Shown: positions 21,195-27,789 of the stretch, one piece after another
Layout of the letters: each line of letters starts with the position of its first letter
How positions within the stretch are numbered: position 1 is the stretch's first letter
NCBI RefSeq assembly: GCF_011761355.1
Contig: NZ_JAASRW010000001.1
Coordinates: 372,001-436,000, forward strand
Direction: 5' to 3'
DNA: 64,000 nucleotides
Source of the DNA: Paenibacillus lupini
GTDB taxonomy: Bacteria > Bacillota > Bacilli > Paenibacillales > Paenibacillaceae
The notes under the pieces: model-generated
The model's input: only the letters and a program-made list of their open reading frames with translations
Database searches by the model: none
Told to the model about the DNA's origin: nothing
Made by a program: the position numbers and the translations under genes

Positions 21195-22199
21195 ATGAAC
21201 AGCGGTTTTTTAATGGATACAGATCACAATCGGCATAATACACTCAGGCAAACGAAACGAGCAGCGCTTTTCGCCCTGCAGGAATATGAGCTGGTATGGG
21301 ATTCCATACATTTCATCCAAGTGTCTGAGCATGTCACTTTCCGAATTGATTGCGGGGAGGGTGACAAGTACTTACTTCGGATACATTCAGGGAACAAATC
21401 AGCTGAAGCAACGCTGTCCGAATTGGAATGGTTAAATCACTTGGGGCGTAAGGAGATTATAGTGCCAAATGGGGTCATGAATCGGGAGATCTCACTCATC
21501 ACAACCCTTCCGGATGAAGATGGCCAAACTTATTATGCAACATTGCTCCGCTGGGTTGAAGGTGAGCGCTTGGATAAATGGTCACTTACGGATGAGCATA
21601 TTCAACAGATGGGGATGCTGATGGCGGACCTTCACACGGGTAGTTCTGATTTTGCCGCTAGCAGAGATTTTACTCGTCCTCACTGGGGCAGCGACAGCTT
21701 TAAACGGGATTGGGAGCATTTGCAGCGGCATCATCATTCTTTTATTACGGATGAAGCTTTTCAACTGTACACGATTGCTGCGGTAAAAGTCGCGAATTTG
21801 CTTGATACCTTTGTAGCAGAGGAACAAGATTATGGCATGATCCATGCGGATTTGCACAGCGGGAATGTTGTTTTTCATCATGGCAAACCATACGCAATTG
21901 ATTTCGGAAGATGCGGCTATGGCTTTCATATGTATGACATCGCTCAAGCTGTTATGGGTCTTCGACCGACGCAAAGAAGGCTTTTTATTGAAGGTTATGA
22001 AAAGGTTCGACTGCTAAGCAGCAAGGCTATTTCGATGCTGGAGTGCTTCTTCATTATGTCGATTATCGAAGCGTACAGTTTCCATGCAGAGAACGAGCTT
22101 GAGACGGAAGGCTTAATCGAGGAACAGCCATACGCTAGAGCAATATTAAATGCCTATCTGAACGGTGAACCGTTCTTGTTTCAGGTGCTGGATGAATAA
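21195..22199 (+). CDS. Aminoglycoside phosphotransferase-like kinase (APH family)
   Basis: A 334-residue kinase of the APH/choline kinase fold. The catalytic loop MIHADLHSGNVVFHHG gives Asp and Asn, and AIDFGRCGYG supplies the metal-binding Asp; the N-terminal lobe carries KYLLRIHS as the ATP lysine strand. ATG at 21195 follows GGGAGGG; an open TTG frame from 21135 has no ribosome site. Related Bacillus proteins act on homoserine, fructosamine or unknown alcohols, so drug resistance should not be assumed. Divergent from the sigma gene across about 140 bp. Confidence 0.87.
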   Translation: MNSGFLMDTDHNRHNTLRQTKRAALFALQEYELVWDSIHFIQVSEHVTFRIDCGEGDKYLLRIHSGNKSAEATLSELEWLNHLGRKEIIVPNGVMNREISLITTLPDEDGQTYYATLLRWVEGERLDKWSLTDEHIQQMGMLMADLHTGSSDFAASRDFTRPHWGSDSFKRDWEHLQRHHHSFITDEAFQLYTIAAVKVANLLDTFVAEEQDYGMIHADLHSGNVVFHHGKPYAIDFGRCGYGFHMYDIAQAVMGLRPTQRRLFIEGYEKVRLLSSKAISMLECFFIMSIIEAYSFHAENELETEGLIEEQPYARAILNAYLNGEPFLFQVLDE

Positions 22200-22210
22200 T
22201 TATGAATGAC

Positions 22211-22245
22211 AGGAAGCCATCTACAAAAGGAGGGCTTCCTTTTTC
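22211..22245 (+). terminator. Terminator of the APH-like gene
   Basis: AGGAAGCC pairs with GGCTTCCT, followed by TTTTTC. Confidence 0.85.
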
Positions 22246-22267
22246 ATGTTCAGACACTGTCGGTTGA

Positions 22268-22585
22268 TTACGAGTCAATAAGCTTCAAACTAATGATGCA
22301 GCATATAATTCCTGCAATGAACAAGATTCTCTTTGGGTTACGTGGTTCCTTGTAGAAAAGCATGCCAACAATAGCTCCTCCAACCGTACCAATCCCTGTC
22401 CATACCGCATAACCAGTGGAGAGGGGGATGGTTTCTAAAGCTTGAAGCAGCAGTTGGAAGCTGATAATGAATGCAGCGATCATCAAGAGGTTGTTTGGCC
22501 AGTTATTTTTCTTCGCAACCTGTTTGATTCCGATAACCCCAACGACCTCCAGTAATCCCGCTATGATCAAAAAAGTCCAACTCAT
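22268..22585 (-). CDS. Small multidrug resistance (SMR) subunit, second of a pair
   Basis: A 105-residue protein with four membrane helices and the SMR active-site glutamate in AGLLEVVGVIGIK; helix 3 has GYAVWTGIGTVGG, the packing and binding motif. It overlaps the upstream SMR gene by four bases (ATGA), which fits obligate heterodimers such as YkkCD, EbrAB or YvdRS. These act as proton-coupled exporters of guanidinium or quaternary cations. The Trp found after Glu in guanidinium exporters is Gly here, as in one partner of paired systems. Confidence 0.88.
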   Translation of the reverse strand: MSWTFLIIAGLLEVVGVIGIKQVAKKNNWPNNLLMIAAFIISFQLLLQALETIPLSTGYAVWTGIGTVGGAIVGMLFYKEPRNPKRILFIAGIICCIISLKLIDS

Positions 22586-22944
22586 TGCTTCCGCCCCCCA
22601 TCTGATGTCAGCTTTAATCCAATAATGAACACCAGCAGAAGCAAAATAATACCGATTTTGAGAAGCGAGATGTCGCCATTCTCAAAGATAGCTTCAACGA
22701 TCACAGTTCCGATGGTCCCGATGCCTGCGAACACCGCATAGGCCGTGCCGATCGGGATGACTTTTGCTGCGCGAATAATGAGATCAAAGCTGACGAGCAA
22801 GGAGATAAGGACGATTAAGGAGGGGATCGCTTCATACTTGAAGCCGGATGCCCAGACGATCTCCAAAGCACCGCCAATGGCGATATATAACCAAGCTCGA
22901 TTTTGAGAGAGTACTTTTTCTTTTTTTAAAGGCTCCTCAGTCAT
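22582..22944 (-). CDS. Small multidrug resistance (SMR) subunit, first of a pair
   Basis: A 120-residue protein, four membrane helices after a 15-residue charged N terminus. GGALEIVWASGFK carries the essential Glu and the Trp/Gly-x-Lys signature seen in SugE/Gdx guanidinium exporters, and GTAYAVFAGIGTIGTV is helix 3. It is sandwiched between a MerR regulator (four-base overlap) and the second SMR subunit (four-base overlap), so all three are translationally coupled. Gdx versus multidrug specificity remains open; no guanidine riboswitch is visible upstream of the operon. Confidence 0.88.
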   Translation of the reverse strand: MTEEPLKKEKVLSQNRAWLYIAIGGALEIVWASGFKYEAIPSLIVLISLLVSFDLIIRAAKVIPIGTAYAVFAGIGTIGTVIVEAIFENGDISLLKIGIILLLLVFIIGLKLTSDGGRKQ

Positions 22945-23717
22945 TCCGGGTCACGTCCTTCCAAATAATAATCAACTATACGGTCAATGTAAGCCATGGT
23001 TGCTTGATCAAGGCCAAGAACCTTCTCCGTCTCGCCATCTTCGGGACGGATGTAATTCCAATACTTATCAACGAGAGAGTCGTTATCCCCGAACCAGCTT
23101 TGCATGATATGGATCAATCTTTCAGCCAAATGCTGCGAAATCTCGGAGTGAGGCGGCTCATCAAGATGGTTATGGATATCCAGCAGCAGCTTAACCCACT
23201 CTGCATTACGAGGATCATCCGAATCGAGGCGTGGTAGCGAGGAAAGGGTCTGCAGCTCATCATCTTTAAAAACGGACTGACGCTTAGTGTATTGGGGCTG
23301 CTGATCTGCGGACGGTTTATCTGCTTGCAGAGAATGAATAAATTGCAGCAGCTCAGAAGCGTCGATCTTCCTTCTCAGCTCTATAGTATGAAGGGAAACA
23401 TGCAGCATCCGATCCAGCAGAGCTAGACGTTCATGCTCTTGCTTCACGAAATCAATCTGTTGCCGAATGGCTTGTGACCATTGTTCAGCGTACGGGAGTC
23501 CATGATTATCCTGCAGAATTGCTTGGATCTGTGCCAGCGTAAAGTCAAGCTGCTTCAAGACAGTAATATGATGAAGAGTCATGACTTCCAGATCCGAATA
23601 GTAGCGATAACCATTCTCCGCGAGATGGGAGGGAGATAACAGACCCAGCTTATCGTAATATTGCAAGGTTCTTACCGAAATTCCTGCCTGTTTCGCAAGC
23701 TCGCCAATTCTGTACAT
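22941..23717 (-). CDS. MerR-family regulator of the SMR operon
   Basis: A 258-residue activator. Residues 1-70 are the MerR winged helix (MYRIGELAKQAGISVRTLQYYDKLGLL, NGYRYYSD), followed by the dimerising coiled coil (about 75-125) and a C-terminal helical domain about 165-255 with a TipAS-like appearance, which in TipA binds peptide antibiotics. ATG at 23717 is ten bases after AAGGAG. It is the first gene of an operon with two SMR exporters and presumably switches its own promoter. Confidence 0.92.
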   Translation of the reverse strand: MYRIGELAKQAGISVRTLQYYDKLGLLSPSHLAENGYRYYSDLEVMTLHHITVLKQLDFTLAQIQAILQDNHGLPYAEQWSQAIRQQIDFVKQEHERLALLDRMLHVSLHTIELRRKIDASELLQFIHSLQADKPSADQQPQYTKRQSVFKDDELQTLSSLPRLDSDDPRNAEWVKLLLDIHNHLDEPPHSEISQHLAERLIHIMQSWFGDNDSLVDKYWNYIRPEDGETEKVLGLDQATMAYIDRIVDYYLEGRDPE

Positions 23718-23754
23718 AAGAGGGATGCTCCTTCCCTTGAATTAAGTTATTTGT

Positions 23755-23786
23755 ATTATAAAGCATGACGTATACGTAATAGTCAA
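23755..23786 (-). promoter_or_regulatory. MerR-type promoter with 20-bp spacer and central palindrome
   Basis: On the minus strand TTGACT (23786-23781) and TATAAT (23760-23755) are separated by 20 bp, longer than the usual 17. The spacer contains the perfect palindrome ACGTATACGT (23768-23777). An over-long spacer holding a dyad is the hallmark of promoters that MerR proteins activate by distorting DNA, so this is the likely operator of the merR-SMR operon. Confidence 0.8.
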
Positions 23787-23832
23787 GGGTGCGGCTGTTA
23801 TTTCCATCCCTATTTCTCAAAGAAAATAATTG

Positions 23833-23861
23833 TTGCATTTTGTCAAATCGACTTATATAAT
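23833..23861 (+). promoter_or_regulatory. Sigma-A-type promoter of the nitroreductase gene
   Basis: TTGCAT (23833-23838) and a perfect TATAAT (23856-23861) with a 17-bp spacer. Predicted start near 23868. Confidence 0.65.
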
Positions 23862-23867
23862 AAAAAC

Positions 23868-23883
23868 ATCTTAAAGTTAAGAT
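23868..23883. promoter_or_regulatory. Operator palindrome at the nitroreductase transcription start
   Basis: ATCTTAA-AG-TTAAGAT is a perfect 7-bp inverted repeat lying on the predicted start site. Position and form suit a MarR/DUF24-type repressor like those controlling quinone- and nitro-compound detoxification genes in Bacillus; the repressor is not in the window. Confidence 0.6.
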
Positions 23884-23929
23884 AATTAAATTAAAGATAA
23901 ATAATTGGGATGAAGAGGAGGCGGGCCAT

Positions 23930-24556
23930 ATGAAAGATTTCGTGTCCGTAGTTACGGAGAGAAGATCTGCAAACAAATTTAATAAAGGTATCGCTATTGA
24001 GGATAAAGAACTGAATGAAATCTTTGAACTAGTCAAATACGCACCGTCATCTTTTAATTTGCAGCATACTCATTATATTGTTGTAAGGGATGAAGAGCTT
24101 AAGCAGCAGGTTTATGAAGCCGCAAATAAGCAATATAAAATTCAGACCGCTTCTGCAGTCATTCTTGTTCTTGGTCATATGGATGCGCACTTAAATGCTG
24201 CGGAAATCAACGAGGGATTACTGAACTTAGGAGTCATAAATAAACAGGAATTTGATTTTACTGTTTCTTCGGTTCAGCAATTTTATGAAGAACGCGGGGA
24301 GGCCTTCAAACAAGATGAGGCGATTCGAAATGCTAATCTTTCCGCTATGTTGTTCATGCTCGCAGCCAAAGAAAAAGGATGGGACAGCAGCCCAATGATA
24401 GGCTTTGACCCGGAAGCAATTAAAACACTATTAAACGTCCCGGATCGCTATGTTCCTGCGCTGCTTATTGCAATTGGAAAAGAAGATACATCAAGCCGCA
24501 GAATACGTGGTTATCGCAAACCGGTTGGTGAGTTTGTTAGCTTTGAACGTTTTTGA
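23930..24556 (+). CDS. Nitroreductase-family FMN oxidoreductase
   Basis: A 208-residue NAD(P)H-dependent flavin enzyme of the NfsB/YdgI branch. The start ERRSANKF supplies FMN-phosphate contacts, APSSFNLQH is the canonical FMN-binding loop, and WDSSPMIGFDPEAI with the C-terminal RGYRKP are conserved near the ends. It reduces nitroaromatics or quinones in the cytoplasm. GAGGAGGC precedes the ATG. Transcribed alone under a promoter with an operator palindrome, consistent with inducible detoxification. Confidence 0.92.
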   Translation: MKDFVSVVTERRSANKFNKGIAIEDKELNEIFELVKYAPSSFNLQHTHYIVVRDEELKQQVYEAANKQYKIQTASAVILVLGHMDAHLNAAEINEGLLNLGVINKQEFDFTVSSVQQFYEERGEAFKQDEAIRNANLSAMLFMLAAKEKGWDSSPMIGFDPEAIKTLLNVPDRYVPALLIAIGKEDTSSRRIRGYRKPVGEFVSFERF

Positions 24557-24591
24557 TTACATAAGTGTGAGTAGAAAGGGTGAGTAAACAG

Positions 24592-24628
24592 AAAAGGATG
24601 CAGTCCTAATGGGCTCCATCCTTTTTTG
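24592..24628. terminator. Bidirectional terminator
   Basis: AAAAGGATG pairs with CATCCTTTT between convergent genes, flanked by T-rich sequence on plus (TTTTTTG). Confidence 0.8.
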
Positions 24629-24634
24629 TTTGAT

Positions 24635-25390
24635 TTATAAGAGATCGGCACGAAACCGGCTTGCTAGTAAACGGGTAGCCTGACTTGGATCAATATCGTA
24701 GACTAACAGCGCTTCTTCTCCAAGTGGAGCTGCGCATAAGCGTTCACCTAAAGGTGAGATAAGAGCCGACGAGCTTTTTTGATTGTCCAAGGCATAGTTC
24801 ACACTGGCGAAATAAATGTTATTTTCCGTGCTTCTACCTATCATAGCTTGGTTGTAAAACTCAGGATTATCAACGTCCCCAGTAAATTGTGGATGGAAAA
24901 CAATGCTTGCTCCTCTAACGGCCGCCCATCTTACAGTCTCCGGGTATCTCCAGCCTTCATGGCAAATGACAATTCCGAATTTAATCTGTTTGAATTCGAA
25001 CAGATGGCGACCTTCGCCCGCGACATATCCGAAGAAGTCCTCGCCAGGATCTATTTGGTTCTTTGTCTGGTAGCCTAACAGCTCACCTTGCTCATCGATG
25101 ACGAAGGCGACAAGGTGCAGGCCAAGTTCATCCTGCCACTCCATTGGTAAAATGACTGCTACCCCAGCTTGCCGTGCATGTTCACGGACTTCAGCGATAG
25201 CGGATTGTTGGAACTTATGATCGTAATCTTCAACCTCGTACCCAACGCCTCTTAAGCCAGGAATAATGGATTCCGGAAAACAGATCAGATCACAGTTTTG
25301 CTGGGAAGCTTGTTCGATTTGCTCTATAACTTGAGTTAATCCATCTGCAGCAGAGTGGGGGAATTGCGTTTGTGCTAATCCAATTCTCAT
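24635..25390 (-). CDS. Carbon-nitrogen (nitrilase-superfamily) hydrolase
   Basis: A 251-residue hydrolase with the Glu-Lys-Cys triad: Glu in LICFPESIIPG, Lys in GYQTKNQIDPGED, and Cys in FGIVICHEGWRYPE. It is of amidase/omega-amidase or N-carbamoylase type rather than a true nitrilase, judged by length. ATG at 25390 follows GGAGAGG. Monocistronic. The substrate, likely an amide or a damaged metabolite, is unknown. Confidence 0.88.
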   Translation of the reverse strand: MRIGLAQTQFPHSAADGLTQVIEQIEQASQQNCDLICFPESIIPGLRGVGYEVEDYDHKFQQSAIAEVREHARQAGVAVILPMEWQDELGLHLVAFVIDEQGELLGYQTKNQIDPGEDFFGYVAGEGRHLFEFKQIKFGIVICHEGWRYPETVRWAAVRGASIVFHPQFTGDVDNPEFYNQAMIGRSTENNIYFASVNYALDNQKSSSALISPLGERLCAAPLGEEALLVYDIDPSQATRLLASRFRADLL

Positions 25391-25492
25391 GATTGTCTAC
25401 CTCTCCTCAACGAGCTTGTCATGTGTAAGTATAACATGTAAATTTATTGTTTTTATAATCAATTAGATATATAAATAATGTTTAACGTATAT

Positions 25493-25518
25493 TATAATCC
25501 AAATATAAAGCGCTTTCA
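25493..25518 (+). promoter_or_regulatory. -10 box and cre-like site upstream of the arabinanase
   Basis: TATAAT at 25493-25498 is followed at 25505-25518 by ATAAAGCGCTTTCA, which matches the catabolite-responsive element TGAAAGCGCTTTCA at 12 of 14 positions. A cre at the start site normally means CcpA repression. The -35 is poor. The 404-bp gap 25391-25794 holds no convincing gene; the remaining 275 bases would be an unusually long leader with a stray AAGGAGGTG near 25667. Confidence 0.6.
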
Positions 25519-25794
25519 TTACTGTGTGAAGTCTGCAGCTTCCATAAGGCGTTTGCCACAAACATCCTCTATGCAGCGCCTGTCTGTATCCCACATCAAG
25601 CTAGGCTCCAATTACTTCAGATCATCCAACCAGATCCCTCAAATTATTCGCAAATCACACCTTGGAAGGAGGTGGATTCGCACACGTTCCATATGCAGTG
25701 GAGTATGACAAAGCTAGAATGAATGCCTGACGGAGGCTGGATTTCGACTGCTTATTTCCCGCTTCCGATCTTATACCGAGAAGAGGTACAGATA

Positions 25795-27348
25795 ATGGGA
25801 ATGAACGTAAAAAGGGTGTGGATTAAAACAATAGGCTTAGCCTTATTAGCCTGTATGATGCTAATGGGGGAAGCTAGTGCATTTGGTCCTTCAACGATGT
25901 ATACATCACCTTCAACAGATCCTGGGCCAGGAACCTTGTATCCTAGAGCGATCCGGCTGCAATACAATGGAACTTCCAACGGTACTATGCTGTCTACCTT
26001 TGAGCATTATGTTAATGGAACACCAACATTTCCGATTTACCGCAGTACGGACGGAGGTGTAAGCTGGACTCAGATTTCCCAGGTTTCGGATACGGTAAAT
26101 GGTTGGGGTATGCGTTATCAACCGTTCTTGTATGAGCTTCCGCAAGCCATTGGCAGTATGCCAGCAGGTACTTTACTATGTGCGGGCAACTCCATCCCAT
26201 CCGATTTGTCGCAAACGAAGCTTGATCTATACAAAAGTACGGATAAAGGATTGACCTGGACATTCGTAAGTTCGATTGCAACTGGCGGGAAAGCAGATCC
26301 AAATGGCTCTTACGATCCCGTATGGGAGCCGTTCCTGCTCGTGGCTAACAACAAGCTCATTATGTACTACTCGGATGAGCGCGATGCTTCACATAACCAA
26401 AAGCTTGTTCACGTTACCTCGACGAACGGTACAACATGGAGCTCCGCAGTAGAAGACATTGCATTGGCAGATTCGACGAAACGTCCAGGTATGTCTACCG
26501 TTGCGAAGCTTGGCAATGGCAATTACATCTTGACTTATGAATACGGAGGATCGCCAAACGGCAACTTTGCGGTTTATTACAAAATATCTTCCAATCCGGA
26601 AAACTTCGGAGCTGCTACAGATCCAGGTACTGTACTTAAAACAAGAGATGGTGTTATTCCTTCAAGCTCTCCATATGTTGTCTGGCTCTCTGGTACTGGA
26701 CCAAACGGAACAATTGCTGTATCATCCAACTCCAGCACAGATCTCTATTTGAACTCGGAAAACGGTGCTTCAGATACGTGGACAAGAGTAAGTACAGTTG
26801 TGCCACAAGGATACAGCCGTGCCTTATTGCCGATGGCTGATAACCACAACGTACTTATTTTGACAGGCGGACCACTTGGCAGTGGACATAACTCGGTTAG
26901 ATACGGCAGCAAAGAGTTAGGTGACGCAGCGCAAATTCACCAGCTGGAATCCAGCCGATATGCAGGATACTATATGCGCCATTATAATTTCTTGGCTCGA
27001 ATTGATACGAACCCGTCTCCGATCAATGATTCCAAATTCCGAATGGTGCCTGGCCTGGCAGACTCCGGCGGTGTATCCTTCGAATCCATTAACTTCCCTG
27101 GTTATTACTTAAGACATTATAACTATGTGCTTCAAGTAAGCCGTAATGACGGAACAACAACATTTAATCAAGATGCTACGTTCTATCAGACAGCGGGTCT
27201 TGCGAACTCGGCACAAGTCTCGTTCAGGTCGTACAACTTCCCGACTTATTACATCAGACAATTGAGCTATACCAGCATGCGGATTGATCCGCTTAGTGCA
27301 TCAAGCTCGACAACAGATAAACAGGATGCTACGTTTATTATTCATTAA
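25795..27348 (+). CDS. Secreted GH93-like exo-arabinanase with AbfB (CBM42) module
   Basis: A 517-residue secreted enzyme. Signal peptide 1-29 (basic MGMNVKRVWIK, hydrophobic core, cleavage after ASA). Residues about 35-375 form a sialidase-superfamily propeller with Asp-box phrases (YRSTDGGVSWTQ, YKSTDKGLTWT) and the acidic residues DPVWEPFL and ILTYEYGG, the pattern of GH93 exo-1,5-alpha-L-arabinanases. Residues about 380-517 repeat YxxYYxRHYN-type units, an AbfB/CBM42 arabinose-binding beta-trefoil. ATG at 25795 follows GAAGAGGT; an upstream in-frame ATG at 25723 lacks a site. It likely degrades plant arabinan and is catabolite-repressed. Confidence 0.85.
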   Translation: MGMNVKRVWIKTIGLALLACMMLMGEASAFGPSTMYTSPSTDPGPGTLYPRAIRLQYNGTSNGTMLSTFEHYVNGTPTFPIYRSTDGGVSWTQISQVSDTVNGWGMRYQPFLYELPQAIGSMPAGTLLCAGNSIPSDLSQTKLDLYKSTDKGLTWTFVSSIATGGKADPNGSYDPVWEPFLLVANNKLIMYYSDERDASHNQKLVHVTSTNGTTWSSAVEDIALADSTKRPGMSTVAKLGNGNYILTYEYGGSPNGNFAVYYKISSNPENFGAATDPGTVLKTRDGVIPSSSPYVVWLSGTGPNGTIAVSSNSSTDLYLNSENGASDTWTRVSTVVPQGYSRALLPMADNHNVLILTGGPLGSGHNSVRYGSKELGDAAQIHQLESSRYAGYYMRHYNFLARIDTNPSPINDSKFRMVPGLADSGGVSFESINFPGYYLRHYNYVLQVSRNDGTTTFNQDATFYQTAGLANSAQVSFRSYNFPTYYIRQLSYTSMRIDPLSASSSTTDKQDATFIIH

Positions 27349-27357
27349 TGTAGTGAG

Positions 27358-27384
27358 GCTGCCAGGCGACTGGCAGCTTTTTTA
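27358..27384 (+). terminator. Terminator of the arabinanase gene
   Basis: GCTGCCAG pairs with CTGGCAGC (loop GCGA), followed by TTTTTTT. Confidence 0.9.
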
Positions 27385-27403
27385 GTGTGAAGGGAATTGA
27401 GTA

Positions 27404-27717
27404 GTGAATCTCAAAGTCGTTTTATGAACAGGTATTCAGCATTCCAGTCGTATATGAAGATGACAACTCTGCCGTATTTGATTTCGCCAACCCGACGCCA
27501 CGAGCTTATTGCTCCTGAGGTAGTCGCAAGCAGAGAGAACGGCTCGCGGTTCCAGTTCACAATTCGGGTTGATGATGTGGATGCTGTCTGTGCTGAGCTC
27601 AAAGTACATGGTGTTGCCATTCTTAACGGTCCTATGGACAGGCCGTGGGGTGTACGCACAGCAAGCTTCACGGATCCAGGCGGACATATTTGGGAGATAG
27701 CGCAACAGTTGACTTAA
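27404..27717 (+). pseudogene. Decayed VOC (glyoxalase-like) gene, frameshifted twice
   Basis: Fragments of one VOC protein occur in three frames in the right order. GTG at 27404 after GAAGGGAATTGAG begins MNLKVVL, then stops; from 27435 another frame reads FSIPVVYEDDNSAVFDFANP, a typical VOC strand pair, and stops at TGA; from about 27500 the third frame reads HELIAPEVVASREN ... GPMDRPWGVRTASFTDPGGHIWEIAQQ, the C-terminal module. About 20-25 expected residues of the first module are missing, so deletions as well as frameshifts have occurred. A TTG-started frame from 27397 covers the region but its first half is not VOC-like. Confidence 0.75.
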
Positions 27718-27744
27718 TAGAGTTCAGTATTTAAATGCTCGTAA

Positions 27745-27783
27745 AAATCCCCGGCCTTCGCCATAAGCGAGAGCCGGGGATTT
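27745..27783 (-). terminator. Terminator of the GH18 gene
   Basis: AAATCCCCGGC pairs with GCCGGGGATTT; a T run follows on the minus strand (TTTTTAC). Confidence 0.85.
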
Positions 27784-27789
27784 ATCCAT

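Noticed and set aside
27397..27717. The 106-codon TTG-started frame as an intact VOC protein
   Set aside because: Its first 35 residues do not resemble a VOC module, while better matching fragments lie in the other two frames; it is called a pseudogene instead.
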